64,000 bases of DNA, taken from positions 1-64,000 of the forward strand of contig CAYJPA010000016.1 in NCBI GenBank assembly GCA_964371945.1, given 5' to 3'. Origin of the DNA: CAYJPA01 sp964371945 (GTDB lineage: Bacteria > Chloroflexota > Chloroflexia > Thermomicrobiales > UBA6265). The position numbers and the translations under genes are program-made. Below, in pieces: positions 24,905 to 32,708 of the stretch. How positions within the stretch are numbered: position 1 is the stretch's first letter; every line of letters begins with the position of its first letter. Below the pieces are notes generated by a model. That model was not told where the DNA came from. It searched no databases and was given only the letters and a program-made list of their open reading frames with translations.

Positions 24905-25732
24905 ATGACAGAATCGTTGGTTTCGAGCGATGGGACCGGGCAAATCGTCACCGCGGGATGGCTCATGCGCGTGATCGGCGCGTCGGGAATCCGGATTGTC
25001 GACGCGCGGCCGATCGATCAGTTTGCGGGCGGCCACATTCCCCGGGCTGCCCACTCCGACCAGAATCTTCTCCGCATGCCAGATTCTTCCGCAACCTCGA
25101 TCGCACGTTACCAGGAGATCGCGACCGCCGAAGCGCGGCGTCTTGGCCTCGAGCAATCGGACAAAGTCGTGTTCTACGACGAATTCAGTGGCGCCTCGGC
25201 CGCACGCGGCGTGTGGATGCTGGATTACCTGGGGCTCGAGGGAGGCGCGATGCTCGACGGAGGGCTCGCGGCCTGGATCGAATCCGGTGGCGAGATTACC
25301 CGCGATGTTGCCTCGTTTACTCCAAGCTCGATCGAAACAACCCCGGATGCGAGCGTGTTGGCGACCGCCGGCGAAATTCTGAAAGGGGTTTCGGACGCTG
25401 ACTCGGGCGTTGCGATTCTGGACACACGGTCGGATCTCGAACATCGAACCGGGACGATCCCGACCGCAATCCAGGTCGAGTGGCTCCACAACCTGGACGC
25501 GCGGGGCAAGTTTCGCGCCCGTGCCGAACTTGAAGCCCTTTACCATTCGAATGGATTTGACCCCGCATCCGACGACGCGATCGTTCCATTCTGTGGAAGC
25601 GGGTATCGAGCGGCGCACGCATATGTGGTTCTCAGGGCCTTAGGGTACAAATCCGTTAAGAATTACGTGCCGTCATGGGGCGAATGGGGTCGGCGGCCGG
25701 ACTTGCCGGTGGAACGGCCCGGCCTGGGGTAG
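24905..25732 (+). CDS. Sulfurtransferase with tandem rhodanese domains
   Basis: A 275-residue protein with two rhodanese folds, the thiosulfate/3-mercaptopyruvate sulfurtransferase arrangement. The first domain (~14-135; VDARPIDQFAGGHIPRA) has Asp at the active-loop position (YDEFSG) and is inactive. The second (~150-272) has the catalytic loop FCGSGYRA with Cys230. It transfers sulfane sulfur to cyanide or thiol acceptors; the loop alone does not separate thiosulfate from mercaptopyruvate preference. A small gene follows after 19 bases, probably in the same transcript. Confidence 0.92.
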   Translation: MTESLVSSDGTGQIVTAGWLMRVIGASGIRIVDARPIDQFAGGHIPRAAHSDQNLLRMPDSSATSIARYQEIATAEARRLGLEQSDKVVFYDEFSGASAARGVWMLDYLGLEGGAMLDGGLAAWIESGGEITRDVASFTPSSIETTPDASVLATAGEILKGVSDADSGVAILDTRSDLEHRTGTIPTAIQVEWLHNLDARGKFRARAELEALYHSNGFDPASDDAIVPFCGSGYRAAHAYVVLRALGYKSVKNYVPSWGEWGRRPDLPVERPGLG

Positions 25733-25751
25733 CAGAGGCAGGAGCTGGGAG

Positions 25752-25970
25752 ATGCGCATCGAATTCCTCGAGGGTAAGCCGGCGACTCGCGTTCTCGGCG
25801 GCGCGGTGATTCGGTTCGATGCCACCCATGTCGTCGTCGAGTTCGGCTCGGCCGATGGACCACCGATCACCAGGTTGCGGTTATCGCAGGACGAAGCCAC
25901 TCAACTTGGTGACGCCCTCAAGGCCGTGGCCAACGGCCGGAACGAAGAGATCATCCTCGCTCAGGAATAG
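25752..25970 (+). CDS. Hypothetical small protein (72 aa)
   Basis: A small acidic protein of alternating beta-strand character ending in a helix (LSQDEATQLGDALKAV). No recognisable family, signal or metal site. GGAG about eight bases before the ATG and the 19-base spacing from the rhodanese gene support a real, co-transcribed gene. A bidirectional terminator follows. Confidence 0.65.
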   Translation: MRIEFLEGKPATRVLGGAVIRFDATHVVVEFGSADGPPITRLRLSQDEATQLGDALKAVANGRNEEIILAQE

Positions 25971-26000
25971 CGCCCATCTGCTGCCTCTGCCGAAACAAGA

Positions 26001-26034
26001 AAGTGCCCGGTCCGAAATAGCCGGCCGGGCGCTT
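26001..26034. terminator. Intrinsic terminator between convergent genes
   Basis: AAGTGCCCGG (26001-26010) pairs with CCGGGCGCTT (26025-26034), with one G-U pair. On the minus strand the stem is followed by TCTTGTTTC, a usable U-rich tail, so it fits best as the terminator of the leftward response-regulator gene. Confidence 0.75.
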
Positions 26035-26073
26035 CGATCATTGCGAGAAGTGCCGCAGCGTTCTGACAAGCTG

Positions 26074-26820
26074 CTAGGCCACGTTGGCCGAATCCGCCGG
26101 CTGCGCATTGGCTCCGTTGACCCGATCGACCTCTGCATAGGCTTGCGGTCCAATCTCGGCCCAGCCTTTCGAAACCGCGTAGCGAAGTGCCGCAACCCGG
26201 TCATCGACTTCAAGTTTGCGCAAAACCGATGTCATGTGATTCTTCACCGTTTGTTCCGTGATGAAGAGCGCGTCGCCGATCTCCTTGTTGGAGCGTCCCA
26301 TCACCAAACAGTCCAGCACCTCGAGCTCACGGGGCGAGAGACTCATGTCCGGCGCGCCGGCGCTCTGTCCTTCGCTCAACGAACGGAATTCACCGAGCAC
26401 TCGTCGGGCGAGCTCCGGGTTCGTCAGCACCGCCTGATGGAGCAGATTTTCTCCACGAAGGACCGCCAGCGCCGTTTCAACGATCTTCTGCGGATCGGCG
26501 TCTTTTGTCAGGAACGCGGCCGCGCCCGCGCGAATCGCGGCAAAAAGACGATCATCGTCCACATGCATCGAAAGAAACATGATCGCGGTTGAGGGTCGCT
26601 CCCTGCGCAAAGCCGAGGCAATCTGCAAACCGGTCACGCCCGGTAGCTGGACATCCATGATGACCAGTGACGGTCTGTGAATGTCCGCTTCGTGCAGTGC
26701 GTTGTGTCCATTCGAGGCTTCGGCCACGACGCCGAGGCGCGGGTCCATTTCCAAGATGCGACGCAGTCCCGCTCGAAACATCGGGTGGTCGTCCACAATC
26801 ATGATCCGCCGTTTGAGCAT
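26074..26820 (-). CDS. NarL/FixJ-type response regulator
   Basis: A 248-residue two-component response regulator. The receiver domain (~3-122) has the acidic pair in MIVDDHP, phosphoacceptor Asp56 (IMDVQLPG), a Ser in FLSMH and Lys in FLTKDA. The LuxR/GerE DNA-binding domain (~168-232) contains LSPRELEVLDCLVMGRSN and TVKNHMTSVLRKL. The ATG at 26820 has GAGGAG upstream; a longer start lacks family similarity. No histidine kinase is adjacent, so its partner is elsewhere. The ~30-residue C-terminal extension is unusual but not interpretable. Confidence 0.93.
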   Translation of the reverse strand: MLKRRIMIVDDHPMFRAGLRRILEMDPRLGVVAEASNGHNALHEADIHRPSLVIMDVQLPGVTGLQIASALRRERPSTAIMFLSMHVDDDRLFAAIRAGAAAFLTKDADPQKIVETALAVLRGENLLHQAVLTNPELARRVLGEFRSLSEGQSAGAPDMSLSPRELEVLDCLVMGRSNKEIGDALFITEQTVKNHMTSVLRKLEVDDRVAALRYAVSKGWAEIGPQAYAEVDRVNGANAQPADSANVA

Positions 26821-27116
26821 CGCGCGGGTCTCCTCTGTAGTCAGTACGAAGCGCCCCAATTGAAGTCAAGCCGGTCTAGGGTGCTGACTCACTTATCGGC
26901 TATGGCAGCACTTGACTCCAGAGCAAAGCGGGTTACCGAGGTCCAAACCATCCAAAACCAGTCGGCCTAGAACGTACAGGCCATAAGACTTGGACCAAAG
27001 TCCCAAGTGGCGATGGCTATACTTATCCGTAACGGGGCCCCGACGTCGCGGTCGTATGGGCTACAGACCGATTGGATGGACCCTGGGTCAATGCTGACAA
27101 GATATCGAGGACACAG

Positions 27117-28406
27117 ATGACAGAGCTTCTTCCCCCGATCCAGCCACGGCGAGTCGTGGTGACCGGACTGGGCGCGATTTCTTCGCTCGCGCCGGGTGCG
27201 CGCGAAACCTGGGAACGGGTCCTTGCAGGCGAAACGGGGATCAAGCGGGTTGAATCGCTCGATCCGGCGCAGTTCCCGTGTCTGGTACGCGGCGACGTCG
27301 ATGACTCGACCGTGCCGAACCGCTTTCTCGATCCGAAGACGTTGAGAAATACCTCGCGCTTCGCCCGGTTCGCGGTCGAAGCTGCCGGGGAGGCGTTGAT
27401 CGATGCCGGGTTGATCGATTCCGCGACGTTCGAGCCGACGGTCGACCTGACTGACGGCGGCTCGGTGATCGGCACCTGCGTCGGAGGCACGCACGACGAT
27501 CTCCTGGCGGCGTATGAAACGTTCCAGGCGAAGGGCCCAAGCCGCGTGACTCCGAGGTTGCACGTGATGTTCCCGCTTAACCTGGCGTCGTACAACATTC
27601 ACCAACGGTTCGGACTGTTTGGTCCGAGCAATACGGTCAACACCGCCTGCGCAACAGGTTCGCAGGCAATCGGTGAGGCGTTCCATCAGATCAAATTTGG
27701 GCACGCCCCGATCATGGTCGCCGGAGCGGTGGAATCCGACTCCCATCCGATGTTCATTGCGGGATTCGCCGTCATGGGCGCGCTGGCCTCGGACAGTAAC
27801 GGTGATCCATCGAAGGCAAGCCGCCCGTTCGACAAATCGCGAGCCGGCTTTGTGCTCGGCGAGGGTGTTGGCATTCTCATTCTGGAAGAGCTGGAGCACG
27901 CTCGCGCTCGAGGCGCCCACATCTACGCGGAGATCATCGGTTTTGCCAGCTCGAACGATGCCTATCACCCGATTGCCCCGAGGCCGGACGGTCGTGGGTC
28001 TGCCCGCGCAATTCGCATGGCGCTGGCGGACGGCAACGTCGATCCGGAGCGAGTCGGTCACGTGCAGGCACACGCGGCGTCGACTCCCATGGGCGATCCC
28101 GCGGAAGCGAATTCGATCAAGAGCGTTTTCGGGGATCGCGCAAGCACGATCCCGGTGACGTCGATCAAAGGCGCGCTCGGCCATTGCATGGGCGCGGCCG
28201 GCTCTTTGGAGTCGGTGATCGCCGTCTACTCGATCGCCGAGCAGAAAATCCCGCCGACCCGGAACTACGAAACGCCGGACGAGGAGATCGGACTCGACAT
28301 CGTGCACGGGGAGCCGCGGGAGACCGCGTTCGAGGTGATGACCAAGAACTCGTTTGGCCTGGGCGGTCAAAACGCGTGTCTGGTTTTCGCCCGCGCCCCG
28401 CAATGA
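27117..28406 (+). CDS. Beta-ketoacyl-ACP synthase II-like condensing enzyme
   Basis: A 429-residue ketosynthase with the KAS I/II Cys-His-His triad: Cys178 (NTACATGSQ), His319 (QAHAASTPMGDP) and His356 with Lys351 (KGALGHCMGAAGS). It condenses malonyl-ACP with an acyl-ACP. The nucleophile motif TACATG departs from the usual TACASG/S. A second, more typical FabF lies at 52024. This copy is not next to fatty acid genes: a 206-base repeat-containing gap separates it from a cupin gene. It may serve a specialised chain, branch or secondary lipid. Confidence 0.9.
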   Translation: MTELLPPIQPRRVVVTGLGAISSLAPGARETWERVLAGETGIKRVESLDPAQFPCLVRGDVDDSTVPNRFLDPKTLRNTSRFARFAVEAAGEALIDAGLIDSATFEPTVDLTDGGSVIGTCVGGTHDDLLAAYETFQAKGPSRVTPRLHVMFPLNLASYNIHQRFGLFGPSNTVNTACATGSQAIGEAFHQIKFGHAPIMVAGAVESDSHPMFIAGFAVMGALASDSNGDPSKASRPFDKSRAGFVLGEGVGILILEELEHARARGAHIYAEIIGFASSNDAYHPIAPRPDGRGSARAIRMALADGNVDPERVGHVQAHAASTPMGDPAEANSIKSVFGDRASTIPVTSIKGALGHCMGAAGSLESVIAVYSIAEQKIPPTRNYETPDEEIGLDIVHGEPRETAFEVMTKNSFGLGGQNACLVFARAPQ

Positions 28407-28426
28407 GCGCTTCCAGCCACAGAACT

Positions 28427-28543
28427 CGTCGTCACCCTGAGGAACGAAGGGTCTCCCCGGAGGGCGTCGTCAGTCAGAGGATGCCGGCTTGACGCGCGTG
28501 AACGGCCGGCGGGCGAGATGCTTCGACAAGCTCGGCATGACGG
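28427..28543. repeat. Short interspersed repeat with inverted ends (copy B)
   Basis: An element of about 117 bases whose left end is CGTCGTCACCCTGAGG and whose right end in reverse reads CGTCATGCCGAGC. The inner block CGAAGGGTCTCCCCGGAG matches, inverted, the block at 3661-3678. It lies between the ketosynthase and cupin genes and carries no ORF of its own. Confidence 0.6.
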
Positions 28544-28612
28544 TGTCTGTGGTTGCACCAGAAGGAACACCGCCGGCGTTCACTGGGCTTTGCGTTGAAG
28601 GAAGTGGCGGGA

Positions 28613-28966
28613 ATGACAGAGGTCGTCAATCTTGCAGAGAAGCTTGCGACGTTTGCAGATCATTGGGGGCCGCGAAGCGGCGCACAGTTCAACGGTCACG
28701 ATGTGATGGTCGTCAAGGTTCTGGGCGAGTCTGTCTGGCATCAGCACGAAGAGTCCGATGATTTCTTGCTCGTGCTCTCCGGTCTCCTAACGATCAAGCT
28801 GCGAGACCGCGATGTGACCGTCGGTCACGGCGAGCTCTTCATCGTTCCGCGAGGGGTCGAGCATAAGCCAATCGCGGAGATCGAAACGCACCTGCTGCTG
28901 ATCGAACCGACCGGCACGCCGAACACCGGCGATCCGGCAACCGCGGCCCCACGTCGCACCGCGTGA
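28613..28966 (+). CDS. Cupin-domain protein
   Basis: A 117-residue single-domain cupin. Motif 1 is VWHQHEESDDFLLVLSG, with two His and a Glu as likely metal ligands, and motif 2 is LFIVPRGVEHKP with the final His. Cupins of this size bind divalent metal and often act as small isomerases, dioxygenases or sensors; no specific role is assignable. The ATG at 28613 follows GGAAG. Its stop overlaps the GTG start of the following YrdB-like gene, so the two are translationally coupled. Confidence 0.85.
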   Translation: MTEVVNLAEKLATFADHWGPRSGAQFNGHDVMVVKVLGESVWHQHEESDDFLLVLSGLLTIKLRDRDVTVGHGELFIVPRGVEHKPIAEIETHLLLIEPTGTPNTGDPATAAPRRTA

Positions 28967-29397
28967 ATGCGCGCCTCGCTCCCGACGCATCGCCCAACGC
29001 TCCACGGATTCCTGCATTTCACTTAGCGGTTCGGTTCATCCTGGAGATCGCGGTTTTCGCGGGATTCGGGATCTGGGGCTGGCACGTGGGCTCCGGCGGT
29101 ATTTTCGGTGTGCTTCTCACCGTCTTGTTCGTGGTCATCGCGGCGACGGTGTGGGCGGTTTTTCGGGTCGCGGGAGATCCGGGCGGTGGTCGTCCGATCG
29201 TTGCCGTGCCGGGCTGGGCTCGACTCTTGCTCGAATTCGCGATGTTCGGGTTCAGCGCCTACGGGATCTGGACGTCGTGGTCGAGGGCAGCGGCCGAGAC
29301 GCTGTTGACCGCGCTCGTCCTACACTATGCCCTGACCTGGGAACGCTCACGCTGGATGCTCCGGGGATCTTCGAGCAACGCCTCGACTGAGGAGTGA
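28963..29397 (+). CDS. YrdB family (DUF2568) membrane protein
   Basis: A 144-residue integral membrane protein with about four hydrophobic helices, matching YrdB/DUF2568: a conserved LAVRFILEIAVFAGFGIWGW first helix, VWAVFRVAGDPG, and LLEFAMFGFSAYGIW third helix. Function is unknown for the family. The GTG start overlaps the cupin stop by four bases, and the stop is three bases before the nitronate monooxygenase ATG, so this is the middle gene of a tight three-gene operon. Confidence 0.85.
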   Translation: MNARLAPDASPNAPRIPAFHLAVRFILEIAVFAGFGIWGWHVGSGGIFGVLLTVLFVVIAATVWAVFRVAGDPGGGRPIVAVPGWARLLLEFAMFGFSAYGIWTSWSRAAAETLLTALVLHYALTWERSRWMLRGSSSNASTEE

Positions 29398-29399
29398 CC

Positions 29400-30401
29400 A
29401 TGCAGATCAAAACGCCACTGACGGAACTGCTTGGAATCGAGATTCCAATCGTTCAGGCCCCGATCGGTGGAGCGGCCACGCCCGAGCTCGCGGCGGCGGT
29501 CAGTAACGCGGGCGGGCTCGGCATGCTTAGCGTCACCTGGAACGAGCCGGACGAAATCCGATCATTGATTGCTCGCACAAAAGCATTCACGAGTCGGCCG
29601 TTTGGCGTCAACCACGTGCTCGATTGGGATCCGATCGAACAGATTCGCATCGCGCTCGCCGAACGAGTTCCCGTGATCTCCTTTTTCTGGGGTGATCCGG
29701 CGCCATATATCGAGCAGATTCATGCAGGCGGTAGTCTCGTTTCGTTGACTGTTGGCACCGCCGGTGAAGCCAAGCGAGCGGTCGCCGCGGGCGTCGATAT
29801 CGTGATCGCCCAGGGCTGGGAGGCGGGCGGGCACGTCTGGGGCGATGTGGCGACGCTTCCGCTGATCCCAAGCGTGGTCGATGCGGTTCCCGGCACGCCG
29901 GTCGTCGCGGCGGGCGGCATCGTCGATGGCCGAGGGCTCGCCGCCGTGCTCGCACTGGGTGCATCGGGAGCCTGGTTGGGCACCCGGTTCGTGATGAGTG
30001 AGGAAGCCGCTTCCCATCCGCTCTATCGAGAAAAGCTCATTGGAGCGGTCGCGACCGACACGATCCACACCGAATTGTTCGACGGTGGCTGGCCGAACGC
30101 GCCGCTTCGCGCGATTCGGAACAGCACCGTGAAAGCCTGGGAGGCGGCGGGACGTCCGGGGTCCGGAAGTCGACCGGGCGAGGGCGAGGTCATCGGCCGC
30201 AACCGGCTCGACGATCCGGTCGAGCGTTACAGTTCCGACAGTCCAATGGTCGGATCGACCGGCGACATCGAAGCGATGGTGATGTATGCCGGCCAGGGAG
30301 TCGAGATCGTTCGAGACGTGCGCCCCGCCGGTGAGATCGTGGGGGAGATCGCGGCTGACGCGCTGAAAGCGATCAATCGTGCACGCTTGACCTTCGGCTA
30401 A
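29400..30401 (+). CDS. Nitronate monooxygenase (2-nitropropane dioxygenase family)
   Basis: A 333-residue FMN-dependent TIM-barrel enzyme oxidising alkyl nitronates such as propionate-3-nitronate. Features are PIVQAPIGGAATPELAAAVS at the N-terminus, QGWEAGGHVWG with the catalytic-base His, and phosphate-binding VAAGGIVDGRGLAAVLALG with GTRFVMSEEA. GAGGAG precedes the ATG at 29400. It is the third gene of the cupin-YrdB-NMO operon, and its end overlaps the convergent MFS gene by four bases. The substrate could be a related enoyl compound, as the family includes FabK-like enzymes. Confidence 0.91.
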   Translation: MQIKTPLTELLGIEIPIVQAPIGGAATPELAAAVSNAGGLGMLSVTWNEPDEIRSLIARTKAFTSRPFGVNHVLDWDPIEQIRIALAERVPVISFFWGDPAPYIEQIHAGGSLVSLTVGTAGEAKRAVAAGVDIVIAQGWEAGGHVWGDVATLPLIPSVVDAVPGTPVVAAGGIVDGRGLAAVLALGASGAWLGTRFVMSEEAASHPLYREKLIGAVATDTIHTELFDGGWPNAPLRAIRNSTVKAWEAAGRPGSGSRPGEGEVIGRNRLDDPVERYSSDSPMVGSTGDIEAMVMYAGQGVEIVRDVRPAGEIVGEIAADALKAINRARLTFG

Positions 30402-31675
30402 TCTCCATTCGAAGACGAAGGTTTGTCTACTTCCGACAACGCCGACGCTTCGCGCACGTACTGCTCGGAGCGACCGAGCGGGGTGAACCGGAACGCGAAC
30501 GCGATCGCGAAGGTCATGACGCCGATTGCGGCATATACGAGCTCAACGCGATCGGAGCGTTCGATCACGAAACCGCCGAGCAGGGTACCGACCGGAATCG
30601 CGGACCACGAGATCACCCCGGCAACGCTCACGACCCGACCGAGGAGATGATTCGGCACAATCGCCTGGCGGAGGCTACCGGAATTGATATTGAAGAGCAC
30701 CCCGACTCCGCCGAAGAGCGACCAGATGATGAGCGCTCCCCAGTAATTGGTGAGATAGGCAAAGATCACATTGAGAACGCCCTGGATCATCAGGGATCCC
30801 AATGCGATCGTTCCGAACGACCATCGCCGCCGCATGCGGCCCGCGAAGAGCGAAACGACCACCACTCCGGCCGCGTCCGCCGCGAAGAGCAGCCCGATCC
30901 TCGAATCGTTGGCGTCGAGCCGCTCCTTCGCGAAGAGCACCAACTGCGCGTAAACGGTCGAGCTGACGAAGTTCACCATCGCCATCATCAGCGAGATGTT
31001 GCGCAGAACAGGGTGTGACCAAACGTAGCGCAATCCCTCGACCACATCAGTCAAAACGGAGGACCGCTCGAATTCGCGGCCGGCGATGTTGAAACCTCGC
31101 GCGATCATTGAAAGGCAGATCGCCGATCCGGCAAACGACGCCGCATCGATCGCGAAGATGGCTTCGACCGGAATCACCGCGATCAGGGCGCCGGCGACCA
31201 ATGGTCCGAGGATCGTCGCGGCGGAGAAGCTTGCCTGAATTCGACCATTGGCGGTGACGAGATCGTCGGTCGGAACCAGGCTGGGAATCGCCGCGAACTG
31301 GGCCGAGTCGAACGCAATCGAGATCGTCGCGTTCACGAAACCGATCAGATAGACCCACCAGACGCTGAGCACGTCGAACGCGGCCAGCAAGGGAACGGAG
31401 CCGATCACGACAGCTCGCCCGATGTCCGCCAGAATCATCAGCTGTTTGCGATCGACCCGATCGACCCAGGCGCCGATGATCAGTCCAAAAAGGAGGTAAG
31501 GAATGAACTGGGCCGCCGAAGCGAGTCCCAGATTGAGCGCGGAGCCGGTCAGTTTGTAGATCAGGATCGGGATGGCAAAGAAGGTAACTGAATTGCCGAG
31601 ATTGGAGATCGATTGCCCCGCCCAGAATCGCCAAAAATCGGGACTCAACCGGGTTGAGCCCACGTCGCTAACCAT
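30398..31675 (-). CDS. MFS transporter (MFS_3/EntS-like)
   Basis: A 425-residue, 12-helix major facilitator protein. The N-terminus FWRFWAGQSISNLGNSVTFF and motif A between helices 2 and 3 (GAWVDRVDRKQLMILADIGR) match the MFS_3 exporter group. Relatives export siderophores, macrolides or metabolites by proton antiport; substrate unknown. It faces the nitronate monooxygenase gene with overlapping stops. A second and third MFS of similar type occur at 58676 and 62162. Confidence 0.92.
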   Translation of the reverse strand: MVSDVGSTRLSPDFWRFWAGQSISNLGNSVTFFAIPILIYKLTGSALNLGLASAAQFIPYLLFGLIIGAWVDRVDRKQLMILADIGRAVVIGSVPLLAAFDVLSVWWVYLIGFVNATISIAFDSAQFAAIPSLVPTDDLVTANGRIQASFSAATILGPLVAGALIAVIPVEAIFAIDAASFAGSAICLSMIARGFNIAGREFERSSVLTDVVEGLRYVWSHPVLRNISLMMAMVNFVSSTVYAQLVLFAKERLDANDSRIGLLFAADAAGVVVVSLFAGRMRRRWSFGTIALGSLMIQGVLNVIFAYLTNYWGALIIWSLFGGVGVLFNINSGSLRQAIVPNHLLGRVVSVAGVISWSAIPVGTLLGGFVIERSDRVELVYAAIGVMTFAIAFAFRFTPLGRSEQYVREASALSEVDKPSSSNGD

Positions 31676-31770
31676 TCAACATCGCCTTCGTCACTTCAGT
31701 ATGAATCGCCTACTCAAGGATAGATGAAGGACGAGGACATTCGCGGCACTGAATCAGACTGGTGGATTGG

Positions 31771-31800
31771 TACAGGGCAGACGCGGCGGTCTGCCCCTAC
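31771..31800. repeat. GTAGGGG-type palindromic repeat
   Basis: GGGCAGAC (31775-31782) and GTCTGCCC (31789-31796) form a perfect eight-base stem, flanked by TACA and CTAC. It belongs with the palindromes at 12871-12996 and 16157-16183. It lies upstream of the MFS gene in a non-coding gap. Confidence 0.55.
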
Positions 31801-31842
31801 AACGGCTTGTTTACGCTATGTCAATAAATGCATGCATTCATA

Positions 31843-31949
31843 TTTTGTAGGGTGCGGACCGCCGTGTCCGCCTTTGCCGGATGTCGCGGTGCCCGTTCAT
31901 ATCGCGCGGCAATTCAAAGGGCGGCCACTTCAGGCCGCATCCTACAAAA
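31843..31949. repeat. 107-base MITE-like element with ~35-base inverted ends
   Basis: The left end begins TTTTGTAGGGTGCGG and the right end read in reverse begins TTTTGTAGGATGCGG; similarity continues through CCGCC and TTTG, giving terminal inverted repeats of about 34-35 bases around a ~38-base centre. The right repeat contains the last 12 codons and stop of the neighbouring leftward gene. I see no clear target-site duplication and no internal ORF. The structure is directly visible; mobility is inference. Confidence 0.65.
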
Positions 31950-32708
31950 GGCGCCACCCGCGGCAATTGCTCGTTGGATCACGGCGATCTTGCCGGGTAC
32001 CGAGATCCATCGCTCGAAGATATCCGGTGTACATATGAGGGCCGCTTCCGGTGGTGCGAACTGCTCTCCGGCCAGCGTCCAGACTCGTTCGAGAAAATCT
32101 CGAGAAACCGCGCCCTTACGGTATTCGATGGGCAGCGCTTCAAAGGTCGTGACTTTGCGGATGAGACCGCACGACACGATCGCGATCAGCCCAATGATGA
32201 GGTCCTCGCCGTCGATCACCCCGAGGATCAACGATGATGGGGATGGCAGGCGCTCGATCCACGATTTCACCCCCTCGTAGGTCCAGCCGCGCCACTCCAG
32301 CGCCTTCAGTGGCAGTGAAACGTAACCATCGCCTTGATCCCAGATGAGGTGAAAGACCATCCGGTAGTAAGCGTCCAGGGTCAGTTCCCGCCGTGGCGAT
32401 TCCTGGGCACGTTTGGCGACATCCGCCAAATGCGAGCGGTCGATGACATGTACGCGTTCCCATTCGCCAAGCCCGAAGAGCTTCGCCGCTACAGCCCTTG
32501 AGTCGTCAACTCGATCGATTCGGAGGTCACGACGTGTCCCTGAAGCCGTATCGAGGACTTTTAGCACGCGGCCATGATCGTGGAGCACATAGAGCGCGTG
32601 CTCACCCGGGTTGCCGGCCCGAACATACTGGCCCGGGAGCATGAATCGGCCGATGGCTCGCCAGGTACTGGGATCGAGATCGACGAGCTCCCAGTTCGGA
32701 TCGATCAC
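31914..32708 (-). CDS. Hypothetical protein downstream of the GH35-like gene
   Basis: A 264-residue soluble protein that I do not recognise. The first ~80 residues are beta-rich (YVRAGNPGEHALYVLHDHGRV), the rest mixed alpha/beta; no catalytic motif is clear. The GTG start at 32708 overlaps the GH35-like stop by four bases with GGGGAG upstream, so it is translationally coupled to the sugar operon. Its last residues (CRMRPEVAAL) are encoded by the inverted end of the MITE-like element at 31843-31949, so the native C-terminus may have been replaced. Confidence 0.7.
   Translation of the reverse strand: MIDPNWELVDLDPSTWRAIGRFMLPGQYVRAGNPGEHALYVLHDHGRVLKVLDTASGTRRDLRIDRVDDSRAVAAKLFGLGEWERVHVIDRSHLADVAKRAQESPRRELTLDAYYRMVFHLIWDQGDGYVSLPLKALEWRGWTYEGVKSWIERLPSPSSLILGVIDGEDLIIGLIAIVSCGLIRKVTTFEALPIEYRKGAVSRDFLERVWTLAGEQFAPPEAALICTPDIFERWISVPGKIAVIQRAIAAGGAFCRMRPEVAAL

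Noticed and set aside
26967..28403. Long open frame antisense to the ketosynthase gene
   Set aside because: Arg/His-rich shadow sequence opposite a clear KAS II with an intact triad.
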